DNA of 64,000 nt. Source: Gerris lacustris (Eukaryota > Arthropoda > Insecta > Hemiptera > Gerridae). This document shows, piece after piece, positions 54,083-63,671 of the stretch (the first letter of the stretch is position 1; the number at the start of each line of letters is the position of its first letter). The stretch is from positions 3,286,001 to 3,350,000 of the forward strand of contig OX578280.1 of the NCBI GenBank assembly GCA_951217055.1. Reading direction: 5' to 3'. The translations under genes were made by a program, and so were the position numbers. The notes under the pieces are model-generated. The model saw nothing but the letters and a program-made list of their open reading frames with translations, did no database searches and had not been told where the DNA came from.

Positions 54083-54453
54083 TAATTGTATCTTATCGGC
54101 CTTTATAGTATATTATCGATCTTACGGTACTTAGAAGCGATTATACATATTCTAAGTAATAAAACCTATTTGGAATATACGTTTATAATAATTATCATTA
54201 GTTATTGCTATACATCATCACTTTCATTTATTCATCTTTCATGTTCGGGCTTTCCGAAGTCCTTAAGACAATTATTTAATTTTATATAAAGTGCGTATTT
54301 TCTTTTGAAATGAAATGATTGAATGAAATGAATATAATATGATATTGCTATTCACATTGCTTCTCAGGAGATAAAATAATTAAAATGTTTAAAAAAATAA
54401 TTCGTTGCTTCACAGCCCGTGGTAGGCTTATATACGTTTGCCAATTGTTTCAG
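54083..54453. other. No recognised feature
   Basis: AT-rich; ends with the possible splice acceptor described next. Confidence 0.45.
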
Positions 54454-54600
54454 AGCACATATTGCGACTGTACCTTATTGTTGAAAGGGCTATTCAAAAG
54501 GGTTTGCTAGCATATTCTACAAAAACACTTGATTTTCCCAATGTACTACAAACATCGCGGAACTGGGTCTATAAAATAGTCGTGGTCATGTGCACTAAAG
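54454..54600 (+). CDS. Candidate internal coding exon of an unknown gene
   Basis: The segment is preceded by CCAATTGTTTCAG, a good splice acceptor, and followed by GTAAGT, a consensus donor after CACTAAAG. Its length is 147 bp, 49 codons. One frame is open throughout with phase 1 at both ends, so skipping would preserve frame. It encodes HILRLYLIVERAIQKGLLAY, then STKTLDFPNVLQTSRNWVYK and IVVVMCTK. Base composition is less AT-rich than the flanks. I do not recognise the protein, and no partner exon is evident nearby. It could be host gene sequence, a transposon exon or chance. Confidence 0.3.
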
Positions 54601-54802
54601 GTAAGTTACAACTCTATTTTAAGATCTGCTGTACAATATTTCTACACATCAAAAATAAAGTTTGACCGATTGTGCATAAGATGCAACATAAATTATTAAT
54701 CTGAATAAAATTTATCCACATTGATTCTATATCTTTGCCATTTCTACTACTTACACTGGCATAGAAGATGTCCACTATTGTTTGAATAGAGAAACATCCT
54801 CT
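54601..54802. other. No recognised feature
   Basis: AT-rich, would be intron if the preceding exon is real. Confidence 0.3.
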
Positions 54803-55388
54803 GCTTCCAAAGGTAACGTAAGCTATCTGATAGTTCCGAATAACGGTACTTTTTTATGTCACCGATTTAAAAAATTCCAAGACAGAAATCTGTTTTAGAC
54901 AAGAGGCAACATATATGTCTGTCTATCGGTGAATTTTTGCGAACGAACATATCTTAAAACTTAAAAACGACTCGACCATTTATAAATTTGGTGGCTCATA
55001 ATTTGCCCATTGTTGGTCCCAAATAGGTTTAAACCTTCAGCACCCATTTGTTTTCACCCATCTCTTCCATTTTTGCCGACACATACCTTTATTTACACCT
55101 ATATCTTCAAAAGCTCTTATCTGATATTTTTTTAAATTCGGATGGTTCGTCAAAAGTACAGCCCGGAAATAGCCCGAGATTAACTTCAACCGTCTGGGCT
55201 CTTTTAAATGTTGCTAAATTGATACTTTTATTCATGTAAAATATCAAAACAATTTTGACAGATTTATAAAAAAAAAGAGGGGAAAATTAAATAAGTTAGA
55301 CACTAATGCTTTGTAAAAGCATGACATCTTTAATGTGTTCGAGATAGGGTGCAAGGAAGCTACGTGCCACACTGATTGGCAGACTATC
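54803..55388 (-). mobile_element. D repeat, full length
   Basis: Starts at the decayed hairpin GCTTCCAAAGGTAACG and ends GATAGGGTGCAAGGAAGCTA...GGCAGACTAT. Internal order matches D: CCCATTGTTGGTCCC, AGCCCGAGATTAACTTCAAC. Confidence 0.7.
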
Positions 55389-56037
55389 AAGTGACTTTGA
55401 CTCTACTGCTTATCTATCCAAAATGTTCCATGGTTTCATTGGTGTTTAAATGGACTCAATATGATTCCATTTTGCAATTGATTTTTTATTTAAAAGTATG
55501 ATAAAAATGGTTAATATCAACGAGAATAGCTCCCATTTTTTATGCAGGAGATATTTAAAATAATAATGAAAAGAAAATATTTTAAAAAAGCTCGTAGTAT
55601 TGGAATAATTTGCCATGTTGTGGTTAGCACGAGTCTCATTAACTGTTTTGGCTGAAGTGATATTCGGTCGTTGACCTATTGAACCAGGAAATCTCTTTTC
55701 TTGTGGTTAATACTGACTAGACAATTTACCTTTAAACTATATTATAGTGTTGCAGCAGTAAACATCGTTACGGAAGACATCTGATGCGTCATCAACTGAG
55801 CAACCGCAACTGAGTAAAAAGTAGAGTTAAAATGATCAATATAAAAGAAGACTGGGATTATAAAACTAGTTGGTATAATTAAAATTATTTTTATGTTCTT
55901 ATTGGTCAGCAATAGAGTCACATGGTCAGAAATAATGAAAGACGCTTTTCCATCAACTCTTATGCTATTTCTTTACAAACAGGCCTTTGCTTATATATAA
56001 GTAACTAGAGAGAAGATATGGAATAAATAGAGAAAGA
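55389..56037. other. No recognised feature
   Basis: No supported feature. Confidence 0.45.
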
Positions 56038-56775
56038 GGTCGTCAGAGATTGCTAGAGGTGGTTAGAGGTGGTTGAAGGTGGTTGGAGGTTTTTGGAGGT
56101 TATTGGAGGTGGTTGGAGGTTGTTGGTTGGAGGTGGCTAAAGGTGGTTGGAGGTTGTTGGAAGTGGCTAGAGGTGATTAGAGATGGTTAGAGGTGGTTTG
56201 AGGCGGTTGGAGGTTGTTGGAGGTGGTTAGATGTTGTTGGAGGTTGTTGAAGGTGGCTAGAGGTGGTTGGAAATTGTTGGAAGTGGCTAGAGGTGGTTGG
56301 AGGTTGTTGGAGCTGGTTTGAGGATGTTGGAGGTGGTTAGAGGTGGTTGGAGGTAGTTGGAAGTTGTTGGAGGTGGTTGGAGGTGGTTATAGGTGGTTGT
56401 AGGTTGTTGGAGGTAGTTGGAGGTTGTTGGAGGTGATTAGAGGTGGTTTGAGGTGGTTGGAGGTTGTTGAAGGTTATTGGAGGTGGTTGGAGGTTGTTGG
56501 AGGTAGTTGGAAGTTGTTGGAGGTGGTTAGAGGTTGTTAGAGGTGGTTGGAGGTTGTTGGAGGTAGTTGGAGGTTGTTGGAGGTGGTTAGAGGTGGTTTG
56601 AGGTGGTTGGAGGTTGTTGATGGTTATTGGAGGTGGTTGGAGGTTGTTGGAGGTGGCTAAAGGTGGTTGGAGGTTGTTGGAAGTGGCTAGAGGTGGTTAG
56701 AGATTGTTGGAGGTGGCTAGAGGTGGTTGGAGGTAGTTGGAGGAGGTTAGAGGTGGTTGGAGGTGGTTTGTGGTT
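56038..56775 (+). repeat. 9-bp G/T-rich minisatellite
   Basis: About 80 degenerate units of GGTGGTTGGA / GGTTGTTGGA (9-10 bp). The plus strand is rich in GG pairs spaced by T and A, so two-tetrad G-quadruplexes are possible. A complementary block lies at 62403-62725. A short frame at 56627-56821 only reads the repeat. Confidence 0.9.
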
Positions 56776-57125
56776 GGTACAGGTGGTGAATCAGTATAAT
56801 TTCTGTTCAACTGACTCTTAAATATTATATTTAGTTATCTAGTTTCTCAGCATTAAAGATAACCTTGACTTTGCACAAAAGTTTTCAACTTTCAATGAGA
56901 TTTTGACTATAGTTTAGTGATACAAATAATCATACAATATAAAATAGTGTAAAAAGTTTTACACTAATATTTTTAATTCGTACATGACTGAGGAACTTAC
57001 TATAAAGAACTAACCAATGAAATTGCTGGATATCGTTCCGCAATAATGAAATATGTATTTGATACTTAGGTGAGCAATTAAACTTATAATTTAATTAATT
57101 TAAAGTTATATGGTTAACCGTTTTT
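56776..57125. other. No recognised feature
   Basis: AT-rich spacer. Confidence 0.5.
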
Positions 57126-57738
57126 ACTTTTTCATATAAAGAGAAAGTATTGTGATGGCGCGAAAATTCGATTTTGAGATTTTGATGGATTTACACGTTT
57201 TGACGTCCCCTTAGTCCAAAAAAGTGGTTTTTAAAAAATGTCTGTCTGTCGTCTGTCGATTTTGACTACTGACATTACAGATTTTGACTACTGGGCCGAT
57301 TTTGACGAAATTTTGCATACATGTTCAGAAAAATCATACCCCGAGGCGAAATCGAGAAATGAATTTTAGCTCTAATTTTGGGGGCCCTACCCCCCAAAAA
57401 CTCTAAAAAAAAACATGAAAAAAAAGTATTTCTCGAAAACGGTTCCGACGATTTTGATTAAAAAATTCTAAAATCTAGTCAATTTGAATACGAATCCAAC
57501 GATATAAGCAGTTTTCCCCGGGAAAAATCTAGTTCCTGAGAAATTAGCTTAAAACGCGGACGGAGTGAGCCCGGGTTCGATTCCCCGCCCAGGAGAAGTT
57601 ATTTTTATGATAAATTTTGATGAAATGTTAAATAATATTTAAATGTACATTTGAAAACTAATAAATCGAATACACTGGGCTAAGTAATTATAAACTCGTA
57701 TATGAGAAAGTTTGTCTGAGTTGTCTTGGACCGATTTT
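57126..57738 (-). mobile_element. E repeat, full length (best copy)
   Basis: The hairpin ACTTTTTCATATAAAGAGAAAGT is at 57126-57150. The opposite end GTCTGAGTTGTCTTGGACCG lies at 57714-57733 and carries the subterminal repeat TATATGAGAAAGT (57700-57712), the inverted match of the hairpin arm. Inside are TCTGTCTGTCGTCTGTC, CCGATTTTGACGAAATTTTGC, AAATCATACCCCGAGGCGAA and GCCCGGGTTCGATTCCCC. The last is a perfect B-box-like site on this strand. Confidence 0.75.
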
Positions 57739-58522
57739 TTTCTATTACTTAACAAAAATCTCTATTCTGTTAGTTTGAATTTATTTTGTTATAAGTATAT
57801 TTGCAGTAGTTTTAGCTTTACTAATAGCCCGTTATTAACTGGCTATAATAAGGAAGCGATTTATATCAACAATAACTGTTTTCTTAGTTTAGAAAGCTTA
57901 TAAAAAAACTGAGAGGAGTTCTACTGGAGAACAGATTGTAGGTGATAAGAGCTCGTCCTTTCTTCTTCATAACAATACATTCGCTATCTGGCTCAGAACG
58001 AAGAAAACAAGGATCAAGATCCATTCAGGCTCTCCTTGCTCTGTTGTGGCCAAAGTAAGATTTATTGGTACAATTATTTCCATCCCTAAGTAGAACTTGT
58101 TCTTAAGGAATGAGTGCCACATACAGACTTCTCTCTTAGTATGAAAGTAACGTGCTTTTCTTATCTTTCTCCACTCCATTTTAACAAAATGATTCTTAAT
58201 TTCTTTCTCTCGCGTGGCTTTTTGGTATTTCCTTCATTTAGTTAATTACATTTATAAGCTTTCCACAAGTATAATATGCCTAACAACAGACCTCTTTAGT
58301 TCTTGGTAGACTTTCTCTTTCAAAATATTTATTATTTGCAATTTCAAAAGATTTAGGGGCACGGAAGTGTCACCGGCAAGTCGAGCACATCCTTCACTGA
58401 AACTCAAGGCATTATCCCCTCTCTATTATCTTATGATAGGGTAAACGGAAATTATATATATATATATATATATAATAATAGATATATAACATATAATATA
58501 AATAATAGAATAAAATAAAATA
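57739..58522. other. Unrecognised open frame and TA microsatellite
   Basis: The minus strand 58179-57967 holds a 70-codon frame starting MEWRKIRKARYFHTKREVCM with a hydrophobic C-terminus (ILILVFFVLSQIANVLL). Composition is less AT-rich than its surroundings. I do not recognise it and see no flanking splice or polyadenylation signals. (TA)n is at 58453-58473. Confidence 0.25.
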
Positions 58523-58600
58523 CAGGGTGGAACCATATGAAACGGACTGTGGAGTAGACGAATGAATTTGAAAATGTAATAGCACGCAGAATGTTACAAA
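58523..58600 (+). repeat. Mariner-like terminal inverted repeat, solo end
   Basis: TA then CAGGGTGGAACCATATGAAA, followed by TAGACGAATGAATTTGAAAA. It resembles the left end of the mariner-like element at 14051 (CAGGGTGGAAC...GTATGAATTT). No transposase or right end remains before the P repeat begins. Confidence 0.5.
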
Positions 58601-58624
58601 ATATTTTTTGTTGTTGCTATAAAC

Positions 58625-59115
58625 CACACGAGCAATTCAAAATGCAGTTTTCGCACGAGTTGCGTACCGCACTTTATCTACGATTGTTAGATTTAAATAA
58701 TAAATACAGAAAAAAATAAACTTCCTGGATGCAAGTTCATATTTCTCTTTTGATAAAGATAACATTAATTCATTAGTTGTATTTTGTGCCGTATTAGTAA
58801 TTTCGGGAGACGTATTATTCTCCTCATATTCATCATAATCATTTGAATCACTCATTGATTTTCACAAAAAAAACTCGATATAAACCGTTACTTTTATTAA
58901 ACAAACAGCAAATTAGTTTTGTTAAATGTAAACAAACTCGCTAATCGTGCGTAAAGGTGAAGAATTCTTCTTTTTTACCATCCTAGGGCAGTAAAAAAGA
59001 GGAATTCTTCAGAATTATGAGACTCGTATGCGCAATGAATACAAGTACGTAAAGAATCACTTTCTACGCATCTAAACAGAGAAAAAAAAAAATATTTCAT
59101 ATCAATCGTAGATAA
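58625..59115 (-). repeat. P repeat, inverted copy with longest peptide
   Basis: Reads on the minus strand from about 59115 (GATTGATATGAAATATTT) through GCGTAGAAAGTGATTCTTTA, a hairpin with a decayed tip (CTGCCCTAGGATGG), and ATGAGTGATTCAAATGATTA to GCTCGTGTGG near 58625. Confidence 0.7.
58637..58855 (-). pseudogene. P-repeat conserved peptide, best-preserved copy
   Basis: The frame begins at ATG (58855) and runs 72 codons: MSDSNDYDEYEENNTSPEIT, then TTNELMLSLSKEKYELASRK, then FIFFCIYYLNLTIVDKVR, ending AKTAF before TGA. An acidic N-terminus leads into a SLSKEKYEL...KFIFFC segment shared with the degenerate copies at about 24000 and 24550. Upstream is a repeat-borne leader with the GCGCATG core. 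The KEKYEL-KF pattern suggests the N-terminal domain of a tyrosine-recombinase-type protein, but no catalytic domain is present, so this is a fragment. Function not established. Confidence 0.45.
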
Positions 59116-59133
59116 ACATTTTTTCGTTAATAA

Positions 59134-59736
59134 TAGGTTTGTTCCAACCAGCGTACCGTCCGCGGGATCGTCAAGATCATGCGCAATGGATAAAAGCAGT
59201 TCCAACCCGACTTATGACAGTGTTTCGTACCGTCCTCCAAACTGTTCCAATCCTCGCAGGGATCGTTTGCGAACCGTTTACTGTACGGTCCAAGCGATCC
59301 TCTGACAATACCAAGTACTGGTTTGAATGACATGCGCAATTGTGTCAATCGTCATACACGTCAGCAGGAAGGTTTCCTTAACTATTAAGCCTCGTCCAGA
59401 CTGCCGAAACGAACTGAGGAAACGAGCCGAGCATTGGTCTCTATGCATGCCCAGTCTGAGATGCGCAGGCGCACTTTAGACTGGGCATGCGCAGACTGCA
59501 GACACCCAATGATTGGTTGGTTTCCTCTGTTCGGTTCGGCAGTCTGGACGAGGCTTTAGGTTTCCTTGAATGTTTTTATAACAGTGCCAATTATAGTCCT
59601 AATCCCATTTCAACCTGACATGATTTTATTACAGCACAATGTTAGCGCATGCGTATAAAACATATCCTAAATGTTGTTGATCGACCCGCGAGACGATACA
59701 CAGGACGGTACAAATAGGTGGGTTGGAACAAACCTA
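59134..59736. mobile_element. MITE with TAGGTTTGTTCCAACC ends
   Basis: TAGGTTTGTTCCAACC at 59134-59149 is the exact inverse of GGTTGGAACAAACCTA at 59721-59736. Further inside, GTACCGTCC is matched by GGACGGTAC. Repeated internal ACCGTCC/GGAACAG motifs occur. No transposase. Target duplication ambiguous (AT-rich). Confidence 0.8.
59386..59558. mobile_element. Foldback MITE nested in the previous MITE
   Basis: Ends AAGCCTCGTCCAGACTGCCG and the inverse CGGCAGTCTGGACGAGGCTT, extending with one mismatch through CGAAC. A central hairpin GCATGCCCAGTCT...AGACTGGGCATGC makes almost the entire element foldable. AGGTTTCCTT occurs close to both outer sides (about 59370-59379 and 59558-59567). Confidence 0.8.
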
Positions 59737-60220
59737 ATATTGAAAGCCCTGTTGTATCTGACTCCTTTATCTATGTTATAAGAGCTAAAAGGTTTTGGTG
59801 AATGCTCTCCAGAACTTGTTATTAAAGGGAAAGAATCCAAAAGGAGCTCAAGATCTGGTGCAATATCTTCCAGCTACAGCTGTAGTTGCGGACCGTTGAG
59901 TTCGGACTAGTGATTCCGAAAGTTAAACCCTCAAGCCTATTGCTTCTACTTGAAGTACAAAGGTATCTGCGCTATCTGAAATGCATTGTCTGTGTTGAGA
60001 GGTCGCTCAACACAATGCCAGGATGCCATCTTCTTATTAACTCCATTGTGTTACCTCGCCGAGAGATTTCATCTATAGACCGAGCTCTATCCTATCTATG
60101 ACCGGGAATATTGTACCCTCAGGATCTGTTCTCAAACTTAAAATAGAACTATTATTCAACAGCAACCTATTATTATGAAATAACTTGTTACCGTCTATTT
60201 AATGCGGAAACTTATATCAA
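59737..60220. other. Unrecognised, moderately GC-balanced sequence
   Basis: A 71-codon plus-strand frame (59886-60101) starts MRTVEFGLVIPKVKPSSLLL. No homology recognised and no splice signals clear. It may be old coding or transposon sequence. Confidence 0.25.
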
Positions 60221-60232
60221 AGGATGCAACAT

Positions 60233-60720
60233 GGTGTAACTCTGTCAAGTACTTAGGGGTCCATCTTGATAGAAAGCTAAACTTTACTTCACACATAAAC
60301 CAAACTGTAGATAAATGTAAAAAACTAATTAAAGTACTTTTTCCAATTATTTCTAGAGATTCAAAGCTTTCAATTCAAAATAAATTAATTATATATAAAG
60401 TTGCCGTAAGGCCGATATTAGTATACACTAGTGCTTCGTGGAGTTTCACTTCCAACACGAATCTAAAAAAGCTACAAGTTATCCAAAATAAATTTTTAAG
60501 ACTTGCGACCAATTCGCCTAGATCTACTAAATTATCAGATCTCCATAAAATAGCAGATATAGAATATATTGATAAGTTCCTAATAGATTCAGCCAAGTAT
60601 TTTTTAGCTAGCTGTGAAGGACATAATAATAATCTAATAAACAACATAGCACAACAAATGCAGTCGAATAACTTAATCACTACTAAACACAAAACATTAG
60701 ACTTCCGATTAAAACAATAA
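60233..60720 (+). pseudogene. LINE reverse transcriptase, C-terminal fragment
   Basis: C-terminal thumb and connection region of a Jockey/CR1-group LINE reverse transcriptase. The frame reads VKYLGVHLDRKLNFTSHINQ, then NKLIIYKVAVRPILVYTSAS and LKKLQVIQNKFLRLATNSP, ending near LDFRLKQ. The motif order parallels the 34.3-kb LINE (YLGLYLD, LIYNTILKPAWTYG, LQSKILRTIVNAP), but the sequence is a different family. The catalytic FADD block is lost by 5' truncation. The apparent start codon at 60202 lies in flanking DNA upstream of the target duplication. No stops interrupt the remaining frame, so the insertion is fairly young. Confidence 0.85.
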
Positions 60721-60973
60721 TAAATAAAATAAAAGTATTTAATAAAGCTTATCAGAGGGGACTGCCCGTATAACAACATTTACATAGTTATTCCACCACA
60801 AATTGAGATATAGGTTTTTATATTTTTTCCTATTTATTGTATTATAGAATGTAAATAAAAATAATTTAAAATTATAAAAGATAAAGGATAAAGTTGTTAA
60901 CTGTGACCTTTATAAAAACTATTGTAAACACTATGTAATGTTTATTATATTGAAATAAATTCTTTTCTATTCT
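60233..60973 (+). mobile_element. LINE 3' fragment with target duplication
   Basis: AGGATGCAACAT at 60221-60232 and 60974-60985 is an exact 12-bp target duplication. The 5'-truncated insert carries the end of a reverse-transcriptase frame (to TAA 60718-60720) and about 250 bp of 3' untranslated sequence ending AAATAAATTCTTTTCTATTCT rather than a poly-A run. Confidence 0.85.
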
Positions 60974-60985
60974 AGGATGCAACAT

Positions 60986-61205
60986 CATTAAATGACATGA
61001 CATATAAGAAAAAAGACAAAGACGCTAAATTAATATTTAGTCACCAACATCTCTCAATTCTTTGAAATAGCAATTTCATAGTGTATCACAGTGAATAAAA
61101 ATCGATACACCTTGAAACCGGATTCCACCGTTCATTAAGACGAGTAAATTTCGTAAGATTGTGGTGATTTAATAAAATAAAATGCTGAAAAATGTTTATA
61201 ACATA
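60986..61205. other. No recognised feature
   Basis: Short AT-rich spacer. Confidence 0.5.
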
Positions 61206-61776
61206 AAATAGACTGCCAAGTGGTGTGGCACATAGCTTCCTCGCATCCTATCACGAAATTAATTGATTTTATGCTTTTAAAAACCATCATTGTCTAGTTA
61301 TAGTTTAATTATTTTCTCCGTTATTTTTTAATCTGCCAAAATTGCTTTGATTTATTACATGAATTAAAGTATCAATTTAGCAAAATTTACAAAGCGCAGA
61401 CGGTTCCAATTAATATGGGGCTATTAGCGTGTTACTTTCGATAAACTATAAAAGTTTCATACAAATCAGATAAGTACTTTTGAAGATATAGGTGTAAATA
61501 AATGTATGTTTGTGCGCATGTGGAAGATAAATTAAGCGTAGAAGGTTGAAACAAATATGGGACCAACAATGAGTTAATTATGACATATCATCCAAATTTC
61601 ATTAAAATCGGACGTTTAGTTTTTAAGATATGTTGGTTCGCAAAATTGAGTGACAGACACGGAATCAAAAATGTTCCCTGATGTCTTGGAATTTTTGAAA
61701 TTGGAGACATAAAATATTTTCGTTCTTCAGAACGATCACATAGCTTCCATTACCTTCGGTAATTTCGGATGCAATA
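61206..61776 (+). mobile_element. D repeat, full length (reference copy)
   Basis: Starts TAGACTGCCAAGTGGTGTGG and ends at the hairpin TTCCATTACCTTCGGTAATT. CACATAGCTTCC occurs near both ends in the same orientation, while GCTTCC at the left and GGAAGC/GGATGC at the right form the subterminal inverted pair. Interior: GCGCAGACGGTTCCAATTAA, ATAGGTGTAAATAAATGTAT, CCAAATTTCATTAAAATCGG, GTGACAGACACGG, GTTCTTCAGAAC palindrome. Confidence 0.75.
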
Positions 61777-62206
61777 ACAAATCTATTTCACACAAACTAA
61801 AGCAATATTGAATAATTAATATTATTCATTTTCAACACCAATGTACTCGTATATGCTCATTAAAAGCGTTAAAAGTTACAATTAAGTCTAATAATTATTA
61901 TTACAAGAATATGTTTGGCAACCTCTCTCCTAAATAAGTGATTAATTAATATAGTACAAACAATCAGCTGGGTTAACCTGTTACAAAATGAACCCACAGA
62001 GCATGTAAACGGTGTGAAGTTCAGTTATTTACTTCTATGTTCTTATCTGAGTGTGAGATGGGGACTTTTTTGTCAAACCCTGTCTTTAGAATTATCTCAC
62101 ATTCTGCTCTTTCATGATTTAATCATTATAAGACAATCGTTTTGAAAACAAAAGCCTGTCTGGACATATTCACATTACTCCTATCCCTTACAAGAGCCGT
62201 AACAAC

Positions 62207-62238
<32 letters not shown>

Positions 62239-62402
62239 TCTTTATTTCTAAATAACACACGTAACAACTATAAAACTATGTAATAACAATATCATATAAT
62301 GTTTAAATTAATTTGATTAATATCAAATGATATTAAAATGAAAATTAATGAAATTATAAAGATTCAGTTAAACAGAAATTAAACTTATTCATCTGTACCA
62401 AA
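61777..62402. other. No gene; (AAT)n microsatellite
   Basis: (AAT)n at about 62204-62236; otherwise unannotated. Confidence 0.5.
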
Positions 62403-62725
62403 CTCAAACCACCTCCACATACCTCTAACAACATCTAACCACCTCTAACCATCTCTAACCATCTGTAACCACCTCTAACCAACTCCACATACCACTAACC
62501 ACCTCCGACCTTCTCTAACCACCTCCAACCATCTCCAACCACCTATAACCATCTCCAACCACCTATAACCAACTCCAACCACCTATAACTACCTCTAATC
62601 ACCTTTAACCACTTCCACATACCACTAACCACTTCCGACCTTCTCCAACCAACTCCAGCCACCTATAAACACCTCTAACCAACTCCAACAACCTCTAACT
62701 ATTACTAACCACCTCTAACCATGTG
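62403..62725 (-). repeat. 9-bp minisatellite, complementary strand
   Basis: Degenerate units of CACCTCTAACCAACTCCAAC. The reverse complement (GTTGGAGTTGG, GGTTAGAGGTGG) matches the array at 56038-56775, so this is the same satellite in inverted orientation about 6 kb away. Confidence 0.85.
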
Positions 62726-63671
62726 AAACTATAATGAATTATAATGTTATTGTAAATTTCGATTTTAATCAAATGAATTTAAACATTTTATGGTATTGTT
62801 ATTTACAATAACATTTTATTTTACTTTTCACTCTGTGAAGAGCTACTTGTCCATCAGTCTATTGGTATCATCACCAACTTCCAATTTGTGCGTTAAAATT
62901 TAACGCATAAAATTTAAACCTGGTTGACGGAAAAAACAAAATAATTTTGATAACAATAATAAGTTTCAATTCATTAATCTCACACACAAGACGTATTTTT
63001 TGCTGTGGGAAGGAACAGGTATTAATGATAGTATATAGTTTCGATTTCCTAAGGGTATCATCTTGTAACACACTTAGAGTAGGTGCAATTAATACCAACC
63101 CTAAAGTATTTAATTACACTAACCCTAGGGTAAGATTACAACACTAAGGGCTGTCCTAACACATATGGTATGTAGCTTTACCTTCTCAAAGTCTTGGTTG
63201 AAACAAAGTGCTAACAGTTGATAGCTTAGAGACTTAGCTTTAAGCTATAGTGCATTTCAACACTTAGGTACTTAACTTTGATCTACTTAGAATAGATATA
63301 TGGTGTTACTTAGTTCCACCTTGTTTGTTTCCAAGCTATCGCCATAATCTCTAGACTTATAGATTACTAACTTACTCTTCGTTTTACTTACAAATATTTC
63401 TACATAAACGAACATAGAAAATTAACTATTATTTACGAAATAAAGTACCTACGGAGAAAAGTAACTATGCATTAATTAATTAATGTTAAATAGAAATAGA
63501 TAATTTTTTTTGTTATAGAGAAATTTTTGTAGGCTGAACCGTATGTGCCTATTTATATAATAATAATAATAATACCATTTATTGATTATATACATCAAAT
63601 CGGCCCGTAGCCGTGGTACCCATAATAATGGGGTTTTGGTTACTTATTATTTAATATACATATTATATCTA
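62726..63671. other. No gene; trinucleotide microsatellite
   Basis: (AAT/ATA)n near 63557-63574; no supported coding or RNA feature. Confidence 0.45.

Noticed and set aside
60202..60232. ATG at 60202 as start of the LINE-derived protein
   Set aside because: The target duplication at 60221-60232 shows that this ATG is in flanking DNA; the LINE part starts at 60233.
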